NCBI RefSeq assembly: GCF_000771745.2
Contig: NZ_JPSL02000038.1
Span: 1 to 64,000, forward strand
DNA from: Thermus filiformis
GTDB taxonomy: Bacteria; Deinococcota; Deinococci; Deinococcales; Thermaceae
Direction: 5' to 3'
Length of the DNA: 64,000 bases
The position numbers and the translations under genes were made by a program. A model generated the notes under the pieces. It was not told where the DNA came from. It made no database searches and worked only from the letters and a program-made list of their open reading frames with translations. This document shows positions 8,002 to 17,861 of the stretch, one piece after another; within the stretch, counting starts at the first letter, position 1, and every line of letters starts with the position of its first letter.

Positions 8002-8561
8002 CTTCTCCGCTTGACCAGCCAGGCCTCCTCCCGCACCCCCTCCCGGTGGTTCACCACCCGGGCCAGGACGAAGAGGAGGTCGGAGAGGCGGTTGAGGTAG
8101 CGGACGGCCTCGGGGTTGACCGGCTCCTCCCGGCTCAGGGCCACCACCGCCCGCTCGGCCCTGCGGACCACGGTCCGGGCCAGGTGGAGGGCGGCGGCGG
8201 CGGGGTGCCCCCCGGGAAGGATGAAGCCGGTGAAGGGGGGGGACTCCTCCATGTAGCGGTCTATGGCCCGCTCCAGGGCCTCCACGTCCTCCGGGTCCAT
8301 GCGGGCGATGTTCTTCTCGTAGGGGCTGCCCATCCGGGTGGCCAGGTCGGCCCCCAGGTCAAAGAGGGCGTTCTGCAGGCGCTCGAGGAGGTCGTGCAGG
8401 TCGGGGTGGGTGGGGGGGAGGAGGCTCCGGGCGAGGCCGAGGGCGCTGTTGGCCTCGTCCACCGTCCCGTAGGCCTCCACCCGGGGGTGGGCCTTGATGA
8501 CCCGCTCGGCCCCGTAGAGGCCGGTCTCCCCCTGGTCCCCGGTCCGGGTGTAGATCTTCAT
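7998..8561 (-). CDS. PduO-type cob(I)alamin adenosyltransferase
   Basis: Transfers the adenosyl group of ATP to cob(I)alamin to make coenzyme B12. The N-terminus KIYTRTGDQGETGLYG is the ATP-binding signature of the PduO/MMAB family; VDEANSALGLAR and the C-terminal RYLNRLSDLLFVLAR helix (active-site Arg/Asn region) are also present. 187 residues is normal. ATG at 8561 lies 6 nt behind GATAAT (8573-8568), consistent with leaderless transcription. Overlap with the next gene suggests an operon for B12 use. Confidence 0.95.
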   Translation of the reverse strand: MKIYTRTGDQGETGLYGAERVIKAHPRVEAYGTVDEANSALGLARSLLPPTHPDLHDLLERLQNALFDLGADLATRMGSPYEKNIARMDPEDVEALERAIDRYMEESPPFTGFILPGGHPAAAALHLARTVVRRAERAVVALSREEPVNPEAVRYLNRLSDLLFVLARVVNHREGVREEAWLVKRRR

Positions 8562-8604
8562 GCCCCCATTATCCCACCCCGCCCGGGCCCAGGCCGGAAA
8601 GGGC

Positions 8605-9990
8605 TCACTTGTTCAGGATGTGGATGGCCTGCTTGTGCAGGGCCTCCGCCGCCTCCATGAGCCCCTCGGAAAGGGTGGGGTGGGCGTGGATGGTGAGGGC
8701 CAGGTCGCTCACCGTGGCCGCCATCTCCAGGGCCAAAGCGGCCTCGGCCACCAGCTCCCCGGCCATCGGCCCCACCAGGTGGACGCCCAGGAGGAGGTCC
8801 GTCTCCTCGTCCCCCACCACCTTCACCATCCCCTCCGCCGCCCCCAGGGTCAGGGCCCGGCCGGAGGCGGCCAGGGGGAACTTCCCCACCTTGACCCGGT
8901 ACCCGGCCTTTTTCGCCTCCTCCTCCGTCAGGCCCACGCTCGCCCACTCGGGCTGGGTGTAGACCACGCTGGGCACCTGGAAGTCAAAGGCGGCGTTCTT
9001 TCCGGCGGCGTTCTCCGCCGCCACCAGCCCCTCCCGCATGGCCTTGTGGGCCAGGAGGGGGGGCCTGGCCACGTCCCCGATGGCGTAGAGGCCCGGGAGG
9101 GAGGTCTCCATCCTCCGGTTCACCTGGACGAAGCCCTTGGCGTCCAGCCGCACCCCCAAAGCCTCGAGGCCCAGCCCCTGGCTTCTGGGCCGGCGGCCCA
9201 CGGCCACCAGGACCTTGTCCACCACCACCACTTCCTCCTGGCCCCCCTCCACCCCCTTCAGGACCACGTGGAGCCCGTCCTTCTTCCGCTCGTACCCGAG
9301 GGCCATGGTTCCCGTCTTTATGGCGATCCCCTCCTTGGCCAGGGACCGGGCCAGGAGGGCGGCGGTCTCCTTGTCCCCCTGGGGCAGGATCTGGGGCATG
9401 TACTCGATCAGGGTCACCCGGCTTCCCATGCGGTGGTAGATCTGGGCGAACTCGAGGCCCACCGCCCCCCCGCCGATGACCAGAAGCCGCCCGGGGACCC
9501 CCTCCTCCACCTTGAGGGCCGAGGTGGAGTCCAGCACCTCCTTCCCGTCCACCTCAAACCCCTTGAGGGGGGCGGGCTCGCTCCCTGTGGCCAGGATGAC
9601 GCTTTTCGCCTGGTAGGTGGCCCCGTTCACCTCCACCACCCCCGGGGCTTTGAGCCGGGCGAAGCCCCGCACCAGCTCCACCTTGTTCCCCTTGAGGAGG
9701 GTCTCCACCCCGCCCGTGAGCCGCTTCACCACCGCGTCGCGCCAGGCGCCGAGCTTCCTCAGGTCCAGGCTGGGGCTGGCCAAAACGCCGAAGGCCGCCC
9801 CCTCCTTGGCCGCGTGGTAGGTCTCCGCCGCGTGGAGGAGGGCCTTGGTGGGGATGCAGCCCACGTTCAGGCACACCCCTCCTACTTCTGCGGCCTCCAC
9901 CGCCAGCACCTTAAGGCCCAGCTGGGCCGCCCGGATGGCCGCGTGGTACCCCCCGGGCCCCGTTCCGATCACGATCAGGTCATAGGTCAT
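8605..9990 (-). CDS. lpdA: Dihydrolipoyl dehydrogenase (E3)
   Basis: Flavoprotein that reoxidises the dihydrolipoyl arm of E2 with NAD+. 461 residues: N-terminal FAD loop [17 protein letters not shown], redox-active disulfide in [13 protein letters not shown] (about residues 38-50), NAD loop [12 protein letters not shown], and the C-terminal dimerisation domain with HAHPTLSE, whose His is the catalytic base. It is the last gene of the E1alpha-E1beta-E2-E3 row, 56 bp after E2. Confidence 0.96.
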   Translation of the reverse strand: MTYDLIVIGTGPGGYHAAIRAAQLGLKVLAVEAAEVGGVCLNVGCIPTKALLHAAETYHAAKEGAAFGVLASPSLDLRKLGAWRDAVVKRLTGGVETLLKGNKVELVRGFARLKAPGVVEVNGATYQAKSVILATGSEPAPLKGFEVDGKEVLDSTSALKVEEGVPGRLLVIGGGAVGLEFAQIYHRMGSRVTLIEYMPQILPQGDKETAALLARSLAKEGIAIKTGTMALGYERKKDGLHVVLKGVEGGQEEVVVVDKVLVAVGRRPRSQGLGLEALGVRLDAKGFVQVNRRMETSLPGLYAIGDVARPPLLAHKAMREGLVAAENAAGKNAAFDFQVPSVVYTQPEWASVGLTEEEAKKAGYRVKVGKFPLAASGRALTLGAAEGMVKVVGDEETDLLLGVHLVGPMAGELVAEAALALEMAATVSDLALTIHAHPTLSEGLMEAAEALHKQAIHILNK

Positions 9991-10046
9991 GCTTTTCCTC
10001 CGGTGTCACAGAGAGAAGTCCTTGGGAAGCGCTTCGGGCCTCGGCC

Positions 10047-11399
10047 TCATATCGCCTCCATGAGCAGGATATCGGGGTCTTCCAGAAGCCGGATGACCTC
10101 CTTGGTGAAAAGGGCCGCCTCGGCCCCATCCACCAGCCGGTGGTCAAAGGAGAGGGAGAGGTACATCATGTGGCGGACCTGGATGGTGTCGTCCGGCATG
10201 ACCACGGGCCGCTTCTTGATGGAGTGCACCCCCAGGATGGCCGCGTCGGGGACGTTGATGATGGGGAAGCTGAAGAGCGCCCCGATGGAGCCGATGTTGG
10301 TCACGCTGAAGGTGGAGCCGGTGACCTCCTCGGGGGCCAGCCGGCCCGAGCGGGCCTTCTCCGCCAGCTCGCCGATCTCCCGGGCCAGCTCCAGGATGCT
10401 TTTCCGGTCCACGTCCTTCACCACGGGGACGATCAGGCCCTGCTCCGTGGCCACCGCCATCCCCAGGTGGTAGTACCGCTTGAGGACGATCTCCTGCTTC
10501 TCCTCGTCCAGGCTCGAGTTCAGGGCGGGGTACTTCTTCAGGGCCGCCACCACCGCCTTGAAGATGAAGGGGAGGTAGGAGAGCCGCACCCCCTGCCGTT
10601 CCGCCTCGCCCTTAAGCCGCTCCCGGAGGGCCACCACCCGGGTCATGTCCACCTCGTCCACCGTCAGGGTGCGCACGGTGTAGAGGTGGCTCTGCCACAG
10701 GCCCTGGGCGATGCTCCGCCGGATGCCCCGGAGGGGCAGGCGCTCCTCCAGGTGCTCATACCCCTTGGGGGTGCGGTACGGGACGGGGGGCGGGAAGCCC
10801 GGGGCCGGGGCCCGGACCTCCTCCCGGGCGGGGGCGGGAGGGGCCTCGGGGGCGGCCTTCCTCTTTTCCGCGTAGGCCCGCACGTCCTCCACCCGCACCC
10901 TCCCCAGGGGCCCCGAGCCCGGGACCTCCTCTATGGGGATGCCCAGCTCCCGGGCGAGCCTCCTGGCGGCGGGGACGGCCAGGACCCGCCCCTTCGCCGG
11001 GGCCTCCCCGCCCAGGAAGGGGTTTTTGACCGCCACCTCGGTCTTGTCCGGCTTGAAGAGGGAGAGCTCCTCCCCCTCGTCCTTCGGGGGCAGGCCGGGC
11101 TCCACGATGGACCGCTCCTCCACCGCCTGGACGGGAGGGGCCTCCTCTGCCCCCTGCTCGCCGGGCTCGGCGACCAGGGCGATGGGCTCGTGCACCCGGA
11201 CCACCTGGCCCTCCCGGGCGAGCTTTTTCACCAGGACTCCCTCGTAGGGGGAGGGGAGCTCCACCGTGACCTTGTCTGTCATCACCTCCACGAAGGGCTG
11301 GTCTTTTTTGAGGTACTCCCCCTCTTCCACCAGCCACTTGACGATCTCGCCTTCTACGACGCTTTCCGCCAGCTCTGGAAGCAGGATCTCCTTAGGCAT
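10047..11399 (-). CDS. 2-oxo acid dehydrogenase E2 (dihydrolipoamide acyltransferase)
   Basis: 450 residues in three parts: lipoyl domain (1-80, lipoyl-lysine at K43 in MTDKVTVE), a flexible Ala/Pro/Glu-rich linker with a peripheral E1/E3-binding domain (AVPAARRLARELGI, about residues 145-180), and the catalytic acyltransferase domain ending in DHRLVDGAEAA, whose His and Asp are catalytic. ATG at 11399 (MPKEILLPEL) is the family start; the open frame runs 42 codons further up without support. Forms the core of the branched-chain 2-oxo acid dehydrogenase with its neighbours. Confidence 0.94.
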   Translation of the reverse strand: MPKEILLPELAESVVEGEIVKWLVEEGEYLKKDQPFVEVMTDKVTVELPSPYEGVLVKKLAREGQVVRVHEPIALVAEPGEQGAEEAPPVQAVEERSIVEPGLPPKDEGEELSLFKPDKTEVAVKNPFLGGEAPAKGRVLAVPAARRLARELGIPIEEVPGSGPLGRVRVEDVRAYAEKRKAAPEAPPAPAREEVRAPAPGFPPPVPYRTPKGYEHLEERLPLRGIRRSIAQGLWQSHLYTVRTLTVDEVDMTRVVALRERLKGEAERQGVRLSYLPFIFKAVVAALKKYPALNSSLDEEKQEIVLKRYYHLGMAVATEQGLIVPVVKDVDRKSILELAREIGELAEKARSGRLAPEEVTGSTFSVTNIGSIGALFSFPIINVPDAAILGVHSIKKRPVVMPDDTIQVRHMMYLSLSFDHRLVDGAEAALFTKEVIRLLEDPDILLMEAI

Positions 11400-11433
11400 G
11401 GGCCTCCTCCCTAGGGGGCAAAAGGTGCGGGCT

Positions 11434-12404
11434 TCAGTACTCCAAGGCCCGCTTGGCCGCGTTGAGGATGCGGGTGACGGTGGGCATGTAGAGCTTGTCC
11501 TGGGCGTAGGGGTAAGGGGTGTCAAACCCGGTGACCCGGATGGGGGGGGCGAGGAGCAGGTCCAGGATGTCCTCGGCGATGGTGGCGGCGATCTCGCTCA
11601 CGAAGCTCGCGTGCCGAGGGGCGTCCGCCACCAGGATGGCCCGCCCCGTCTTGGCCACCGAGGCCATCACCGCCTCGTAGTCCCAGGGCATGAGGCTCCT
11701 CAGGTCCAGGACCTCGGCCGAGACCCCCACCTTGGCCAGCTCCTCCGCCGCCTTCATCACCTCGGGCATGCTCGCCCCGTAGCCGATCAGGCTCAGGTCC
11801 TTCCCCTCCTGCCGCAGGGCGGCCTTGCCGATGGGGAGGGTGTAGTCCTCCTCCGGGACCTCCTCCTTGACCGAGCGGTAGAGGCGCTTGGGCTCGAGGA
11901 AGACCACCGGGTCCTCGTCCCGGATGGCGGCCTTTAGGAGGCCCTTGGCGTCGTAGGGGGTGGAGACGGCCACCACCTTGAGCCCGGCGGTGTGGACGAA
12001 GTGGGCCTCGGGGCTTTGCGAGTGGTGGTGCCCGCCCTTGACCCCGCCCCCGGAGGGCATCCGGACCACCAGGGGGGCGGTGAACTGCCCCCCGGAGCGG
12101 TAGCGGAGCTTGGCCACCTGGCTCACCAGCTGGTCAAACCCGGGGAAGACGTAGTCCGCGAACTGGATCTCCGCCACCGGCCTGAGCCCGTGGGCGGCCA
12201 TGCCCAAGGCCGCCCCAATGATGGCCGCTTCGGAAAGGGGGGTGTCCATGACCCGGTCGGGGCCGTACTTCTGCAAAAGCCCCTCGGTGACCAGGAAGAC
12301 CCCGCCCCGTTTCCCCACGTCCTCCCCCAGGACCACCACCCGGGGGTCTTTGGCCATCTCCTCGTCCAGGGCCCGGTTCAGGGCCTGCACCATGGTCATG
12401 AGCA

Positions 12405-12405
<1 letters not shown>
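11434..12405 (-). CDS. Branched-chain 2-oxo acid dehydrogenase E1 beta subunit
   Basis: 323 residues, very similar to the T. thermophilus E1beta of known structure as I recall it: [52 protein letters not shown], and a C-terminal transketolase domain. With E1alpha it decarboxylates branched-chain 2-oxo acids using thiamine diphosphate. Its ATG shares one base with the E1alpha stop (TGATG), so the two are translationally coupled and made in equal amounts. Confidence 0.95.
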
Positions 12406-13607
<1,202 letters not shown>

Positions 13608-13608
13608 T

Positions 13609-13615
13609 TAGTATA
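13609..13615. promoter_or_regulatory. Overlapping divergent -10 boxes of rlmH and the E1alpha operon
   Basis: On the plus strand TAGTAT (13609-13614) lies 6 nt before the rlmH GTG. On the minus strand TATACT (13615-13610) points towards the E1alpha operon, leaving a leader of about 95 nt that carries the GGAGGTG ribosome site. The two hexamers overlap by five bases, so RNA polymerase could start in either direction from one melted region. Inferred from sequence only. Confidence 0.5.
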
Positions 13616-13620
13616 CCGGT

Positions 13621-14022
13621 GTGCGTTCCCTGGTGCTCGCGGTGGGAAGGCCCAGGCTTTTTGCCCGGGAGATTGAGCGCTACGCCGAGAGGCTCCGCCC
13701 CTTCGGCCTGACCCTGGGGTTCGTGCGGAGGCAAAAGGAGCTTTTCGCCCGCTCGGAGGGGATGCGCCGGGTGGTTTTGGACGAGCGGGGGAGGCTTTTC
13801 ACCACCCTCGAGCTCGCCCGCTTCCTCCAGGGGTGGGCGGGGGAGAGGGTGGCCTTTCTGGTGGCGGACGCGGAGGGGTTCGGCGAGGAGGACCGGAGGA
13901 GGGCCGACCTCCTCCTCGCCCTCTCCCCCCTGACCCTCCAGCACGAGCTGGCCCTTTTGGTGCTGATGGAGCAGCTCTACCGGGTCCACACCCTTTGGGC
14001 CGGCCACCCCTACCACCGGTAG
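13621..14022 (+). CDS. rlmH: 23S rRNA (pseudouridine1915-N3)-methyltransferase RlmH
   Basis: SPOUT-class methyltransferase that methylates pseudouridine 1915 in helix 69 of 23S rRNA. 133 residues, slightly shorter than the usual 155. The SAM-knot motif FLVADAEGFGEEDR and the C-terminal HELALLVLMEQLYRVHTLWAGHPYHR pattern are diagnostic. GTG at 13621 appears leaderless. The TAG stop also forms part of a TAGAAT box that precedes the next gene. Confidence 0.88.
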   Translation: MRSLVLAVGRPRLFAREIERYAERLRPFGLTLGFVRRQKELFARSEGMRRVVLDERGRLFTTLELARFLQGWAGERVAFLVADAEGFGEEDRRRADLLLALSPLTLQHELALLVLMEQLYRVHTLWAGHPYHR

Positions 14023-14031
14023 AATGAACCG

Positions 14032-14451
14032 ATGCGCCTCGCCGCCTTCTTCCTGATCCTGCCCTTCTTCCTCCAGCTTCTGGGCTTCGGGGAGACCCCC
14101 CTGGGCGGGGGGCTTTGCGGGGAGCTCTTCCGGGGGAAGGACCTGCCCTTGGCCCTCCAGCCCCCGGGGTTCTGGCTCGGCCTCCTCTTCATGCTCCTTT
14201 TGGCCTTCCAGATGGGCCTGGGGGGCCTCTTCCTCCTTTTGCCCCTCCTCGAGGTCCGCCCCAGCCCCTTCTTCCTCCGCCTGGGCCGGGGGGTGGCCTT
14301 CACCCTGGTCCTCCTCTTCCTCCTGAGCCGGACCCTGGGCCTCCCCCTGCCCAGCCCCCAGGGCCTGGTCCTGGCCGTCGCCCCCTTGGACCCCCTTTCC
14401 CTCCTGATCGTGGCCTCGAGCGCCCTCGGGGGGGTGCTCCTGCGAGAATAG
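14032..14451 (+). CDS. Predicted membrane protein, unknown function
   Basis: 139 residues with four hydrophobic segments (about 2-18, 48-75, 88-105, 118-136) and no family I recognise. ATG lies 6 nt after TAGAAT (14020-14025), which overlaps the rlmH stop codon, so it can be transcribed separately as a leaderless message. It ends 5 bp before mazG, so co-transcription with mazG and the Nudix gene is likely. Confidence 0.65.
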   Translation: MRLAAFFLILPFFLQLLGFGETPLGGGLCGELFRGKDLPLALQPPGFWLGLLFMLLLAFQMGLGGLFLLLPLLEVRPSPFFLRLGRGVAFTLVLLFLLSRTLGLPLPSPQGLVLAVAPLDPLSLLIVASSALGGVLLRE

Positions 14452-14456
14452 GGAGG

Positions 14457-15032
14457 ATGGAGCGGCTTCTTGCGGTGATGAAAAGGCTCCGGGCCCCGGA
14501 CGGGTGTCCTTGGGACCGGGCCCAGACCCACGCCTCCCTAAGGCCCTACCTCCTGGAGGAGGCCTACGAGGCGGTGGAGGCCATAGGCCGGGCCGACCCG
14601 GAGGAGATGGCCGAGGAGCTGGGGGACGTCCTTTTGCAGGTGGCCTTCCACAGCGTCATCGCCGAGGAGGAGGGGAGCTTCACCTACCAGGACGTGGAGC
14701 GGAAGGTGGTGGAGAAGCTCATTCACCGCCACCCCCACGTCTTCGGCGACGCGGTGGCCGAGACGCCCGAGGAGGTCAAGGCCCGCTGGGACGAGCTGAA
14801 GCGGAAGGAGGGGAAGGAGACCGACCCCTGCCAGGCCCCCCTGCCGGCCCTCATGAAGGCCTACAAGGTCTGGCGGAAGCGGGGGCTTCGGGCGGGGCCG
14901 GAGGAGGTGCGAAAGGCCCTGGAGGAGGGGGAGCTGGGCCGGGCCCTCTTCCTCCTAGTGGGGCTCTTCGCCGAGCGGGGGGAGAACCCCGAGGTGGCGC
15001 TTTTGGAGCACCTGAAAGAGGTATGCGGCTAG
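14457..15032 (+). CDS. mazG: Nucleoside triphosphate pyrophosphohydrolase MazG
   Basis: House-cleaning enzyme that converts NTPs to NMP and pyrophosphate. 191 residues. The MazG motif is present: LLEEAYEAVEAI, then EELGDVLLQVAFHSVIA, which supply the acidic Mg2+ ligands, and a CPWDRAQTHASLRPYLLEE N-terminus. The start is the ATG next to GGGAGG at 14451-14456; the upstream open frame is a shadow of the membrane protein gene. The last 10 bp overlap the Nudix gene, a pairing of two nucleotide sanitation enzymes. Confidence 0.93.
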   Translation: MERLLAVMKRLRAPDGCPWDRAQTHASLRPYLLEEAYEAVEAIGRADPEEMAEELGDVLLQVAFHSVIAEEEGSFTYQDVERKVVEKLIHRHPHVFGDAVAETPEEVKARWDELKRKEGKETDPCQAPLPALMKAYKVWRKRGLRAGPEEVRKALEEGELGRALFLLVGLFAERGENPEVALLEHLKEVCG

Positions 15033-15583
15033 ACGCCCTGGCCCGCCTCCTGGCCCGCACCCCGCCCCCTTCCCCTCCGCCTGCTGGCTTCCGCCGGGCC
15101 GGGGTGGTGGTGCCGGTCATCCTGGCGGAGGAGCCCTTCCTCCTCCTCACCCTGCGCAGCCCGGACCTGCCCACCCACGCGGGCCAGGTCTCCTTCCCCG
15201 GCGGGGTCTTAGAGGAAGGGGAGAGCCCGGAGGAGGCGGCCCTGCGCGAGGCGGCGGAGGAGGTGGGCCTGGAGGGCCTCGTGCCCCTCGGACGGCTTCC
15301 CGAGGTCCTTTCCCCCTTCGGCTTCCAGGTCCTGCCCGTGGTGGCCTACCGGGAGGGGCTTCCCCCCTTACGGCCCAACCCCGGCGAGGTGGCGGAGGTC
15401 TACCTGGCCCCCCTCTCGGAGCTCCTCCGGGCGGAGCCCTGGAGGGAGGAGCGCCTGGGCCGCACGGTCTGGCACTTCCCCTGGCGGGGGGTGGACATCT
15501 GGGGGGTTACGGGGAATATCCTGAGGGCGTTCTTGGAGGTGTGGCGTGAAGCGGATAGGGATTTTGCTGGCGGACCTTTTTGA
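15023..15583 (+). CDS. Nudix hydrolase, CoA pyrophosphatase type
   Basis: Likely cleaves coenzyme A or its derivatives to 3',5'-ADP and phosphopantetheine. The complete Nudix box GVLEEGESPEEAALREAAE-EVGL is present, preceded by the CoA-pyrophosphatase signature LLTLRSPDLPTHAGQVSFPG. 186 residues. ATG at 15023 overlaps the end of mazG and has GAAAGAGG just upstream. The message ends at the hairpin at 15623-15640. Confidence 0.9.
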   Translation: MRLDALARLLARTPPPSPPPAGFRRAGVVVPVILAEEPFLLLTLRSPDLPTHAGQVSFPGGVLEEGESPEEAALREAAEEVGLEGLVPLGRLPEVLSPFGFQVLPVVAYREGLPPLRPNPGEVAEVYLAPLSELLRAEPWREERLGRTVWHFPWRGVDIWGVTGNILRAFLEVWREADRDFAGGPF

Positions 15584-15622
15584 CGAGCGGGGGTCCATTC
15601 CCTAACCCAGGGCAAGGAAAAA

Positions 15623-15640
15623 GGGGGGCGCAAGCCCCCC
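15623..15640. terminator. Intrinsic terminator between convergent genes
   Basis: Perfect 7-bp stem GGGGGGC with loop GCAA. On the minus strand the stem is followed by TTTTTCC, a good U-tract, so it mainly ends transcription leaving the secreted-protein gene at 15658. On the plus strand the trailing sequence (GGCTTTGG) is weaker but may serve the Nudix gene. Confidence 0.75.
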
Positions 15641-15657
15641 GGCTTTGGTCCCTAGGG

Positions 15658-16509
15658 CTACTTCTTCTTGGGCCAGGGGATGTCGCGCCAGACCACCTTC
15701 TGCCAGTCCTTGCCGTCGTGGACCCAGAACTCCAGGTAGGTGATCCTGTCGTTTTGTTCGTCCTCAGAGGAAGCGACTATGTAGAGGAAGACCTTCATGG
15801 GGATGCCGGCGATGAAGTCCCAGTTATCGCCCGGCACCCGAGCTTCTCCTCCCGTCCTCTGAATGCCGTTGGGGAAGATCATCCGAAAGTTGCTCCCTAT
15901 CTGAAGACGGGCATCCTGGTTGGAGACCACGAGCAAGGGAATGACAACCCAGGTGCAGCACACCAATGCCGGCTCCCCCGCCAGCTCGAGGGTGAAGGGC
16001 CCCACCGTGGCCTTCCAACCCTCCGCGGTCTGGGCCTGGGGCTGGGCCTGGGGGGCGGGCTGGGCCGGGGCCGCCTGGCCGATGGGAAGGCCGCGGAACT
16101 CGAGCCCCCCCAGGTAGAGGGCGGCCAGGAAGTTCTCCTCCGCCGCCACCTTGGGCAGGACCACCTTGCCCACGAGCCGGGCGCCGGCAGGGAGGGCGAA
16201 GACGGTGCGGTTCGCCTCCACCTGCCCGCCCTCCACGTCCAGGTAGCCCGGGTAGCTGAAGCCCCGGGCGGAGATGGCCCGCACGCTCTGGTGTAGGACG
16301 GTCACCTGCTGGTTGGTGCGGGCGGTGCTCTGGATCTGCAGGGCGCAGACCACCTGACCCCTCTGGTCGCGGGCGCACCCCTGCACCCGGAAGGTGGCGC
16401 TCACGGTGGGGCTGCCCGCCTCCACCACCGGCCCCTGGGGCTCGGGCAGGGAAACGCCCTGGGCCAAGGCCCAGGCCAGACCTAACAGGACGCCGATACC
16501 TCGCTTCAT
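15658..16509 (-). CDS. Secreted protein of unknown function
   Basis: 283 residues beginning MKRGIGVLLGLAWALAQG, a short signal peptide. The mature part is beta-rich, with paired cysteines (CARDQRGQVVCAL, and CC in ALVCCTWVVIP) and a low-complexity Pro/Ala/Gln linker (QAAPAQPAPQAQPQAQ) between two halves. The start at 16509 was chosen for the signal peptide; the frame extends 15 codons further. I do not recognise the family. The second half mentions no catalytic motif; a surface or envelope role is only a guess. Confidence 0.7.
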   Translation of the reverse strand: MKRGIGVLLGLAWALAQGVSLPEPQGPVVEAGSPTVSATFRVQGCARDQRGQVVCALQIQSTARTNQQVTVLHQSVRAISARGFSYPGYLDVEGGQVEANRTVFALPAGARLVGKVVLPKVAAEENFLAALYLGGLEFRGLPIGQAAPAQPAPQAQPQAQTAEGWKATVGPFTLELAGEPALVCCTWVVIPLLVVSNQDARLQIGSNFRMIFPNGIQRTGGEARVPGDNWDFIAGIPMKVFLYIVASSEDEQNDRITYLEFWVHDGKDWQKVVWRDIPWPKKK

Positions 16510-16594
16510 CTGCCTCACCTCCGAAATAGGACCCCCTCCGGGGGCCGTCCTCATTTTAGAGCAAAGCCCGTTCAGGATGAATCTTAAGCTTTTC

Positions 16595-17338
16595 TTAACC
16601 TTGCCGGGAAAACCGCGTCCCCGCCCTCCCGGCGAGGACCTCCTCCAGGATGCCCCTTCGGCCCCGGGCGATGGCCGCCCAGGGGGCCCCGGCCTCGAGG
16701 GCGGCGAGGGCCGCCTCCACCTTGGGGAGCATCCCCCCCTGGAGGGCGCCCTCCGCCTTCAGGGCCTCCACGTCCCGAGGGGTGAGGTGGGCGAGGCGGG
16801 TGGCTGGGTCCTTGGGGTCCCGAAAGACCCCTTCCACGTCCGTGAGGAAGACCGCGGGCCAGCCCAAGGCCCCGGCCACCGCCCCCGCGGCGGTGTCCGC
16901 GTTCACGTTCAAGGGGCCCTCCCCGTCCAGGGCGATGGGAGCCACCAGGGGGGTGTAGCCCTTCTCCAAAAGGTCCAGAAGGAGGCGCGTCCTTACCGCC
17001 ACCACCTCCCCCACCCGGCCCAGGCCCGCAAGGGCCCTCCCCTTTAGGAGCCCCGCGTCCCGCCCCGAGAGGGCCACCGCGGGCCTTCCCCGGAGGAAGA
17101 GCCCGTGGGCGAGCCGCTTGCCCAAGGCGGTGAGGGCCATCTCCACCACCTCCATCTGCTCCGGAGGGGTGACCCTGAGCCCCCCCACGAACCGGCTCTC
17201 GTACCCCAGGCGCCCAAGCCAGGCCCCGATCTCGGGCCCGCCCCCGTGGACCAGGACCAGGGGGTGGGGGAAGCGGGCGAGCTCGTCCAGGACCTCCCCC
17301 GCCTCCTTCAGGCTTCCCCCGACCTTGACCAGGATCAT
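16595..17338 (-). CDS. argB: Acetylglutamate kinase
   Basis: Amino acid kinase of arginine biosynthesis that phosphorylates N-acetylglutamate. 247 residues: ILVKVGGSLKEAG, LVHGGGPEIGAWL (substrate glycine-rich loop), VNADTAAGAVAGALG and LTDVEGVF. It differs clearly from the second kinase of this fold in the window, lysZ at 53235-54044, which has the LysW-pathway sequence. The assignment to ArgB rests on this contrast. It overlaps the upstream 167-codon gene by 4 bp (ATGA). Confidence 0.82.
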   Translation of the reverse strand: MILVKVGGSLKEAGEVLDELARFPHPLVLVHGGGPEIGAWLGRLGYESRFVGGLRVTPPEQMEVVEMALTALGKRLAHGLFLRGRPAVALSGRDAGLLKGRALAGLGRVGEVVAVRTRLLLDLLEKGYTPLVAPIALDGEGPLNVNADTAAGAVAGALGWPAVFLTDVEGVFRDPKDPATRLAHLTPRDVEALKAEGALQGGMLPKVEAALAALEAGAPWAAIARGRRGILEEVLAGRAGTRFSRQG

Positions 17339-17838
17339 GCCCCCTCCAGGTAGAGGACGTCCTCGGGGAGGCCCTCCTCCTCGTCCGCCTCCAAAAGGTC
17401 CAAGAAGCCCAAGGCCGCGTGGTCGGGGTGGAGGCCCAAGACCCCCGCCGCCCGCATCACCGCGGCCACGGGGGGGGCCTCGAGGGCCAGGGCCAGGGCC
17501 TCGTCCAGGCCGAAGGCCCGCTCGCCCAGCTCCTCCCCCCGGGTCAGGAGGGTCTTTATCTCTCCACCCTCGGCCCGGGCGAAGAGGAGGTCCTCCTCAT
17601 TGAGGACCAGGAAGGCCACCGCCTCCCCCAGCCGGGAAAGCTCTTCTAGGAAGGCCAGCACCGCCTGGGGGTCCTCCTGGGCCTCGAGGGCCTCGAGGTA
17701 GAGGGAGACCCAGGGCCAGTCCGGCACCAAATAGGCCCCCAGGCCCTCCCCGCCCAGCCAGGGCCGCGCCAGGTCCGCCACCTCCCTGGCCCCCACCCCG
17801 GGCGGGGGCTTCACGTGGAAGGAGAGAAAGCTTCGCAC
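17335..17838 (-). CDS. Conserved protein of unknown function upstream of argB
   Basis: 167 residues, acidic and soluble, starting MRSFLSFHVKPPPGVGAREV. No catalytic motif or known domain was recognised. The GTG start is 6 nt after TACAAT on the minus strand, suggesting leaderless expression from the same promoter region that drives dnaX in the other direction. The 4-bp overlap with argB argues that both are made from one message, so an accessory role in arginine synthesis is possible but unproven. Confidence 0.65.
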   Translation of the reverse strand: MRSFLSFHVKPPPGVGAREVADLARPWLGGEGLGAYLVPDWPWVSLYLEALEAQEDPQAVLAFLEELSRLGEAVAFLVLNEEDLLFARAEGGEIKTLLTRGEELGERAFGLDEALALALEAPPVAAVMRAAGVLGLHPDHAALGFLDLLEADEEEGLPEDVLYLEGA

Positions 17839-17844
17839 ACCCCG

Positions 17845-17854
17845 ATTGTAGACT
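17845..17854. promoter_or_regulatory. Two-way leaderless promoter between the 167-codon gene and dnaX
   Basis: Only 23 bp separate the two start codons. Minus strand: TACAAT (17850-17845), then 6 nt, then GTG. Plus strand: TAGACT (17849-17854), then 7 nt, then ATG. The hexamers share the TA at 17849-17850. The spacing leaves no room for ribosome sites, consistent with both messages starting at or next to their initiation codons. Confidence 0.55.
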
Positions 17855-17861
17855 GAAAGGG

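Noticed and set aside
8562-8604. Cobalamin riboswitch ahead of the adenosyltransferase gene
   Set aside because: The gap to lpdA is only 43 bp and the start appears leaderless; a B12 riboswitch needs about 200 nt.
8560-10473. 637-codon open frame on the plus strand opposite lpdA and the E2 gene
   Set aside because: It is the complement of well-recognised genes; its product is His/Gly/Leu-rich with no domain. High GC at third codon positions keeps antisense frames open throughout this window.
14504-15583. Single 359-codon gene covering the mazG region and the Nudix gene
   Set aside because: The first 173 codons are an out-of-frame reading of mazG; the Nudix protein starts at 15023 by family alignment.
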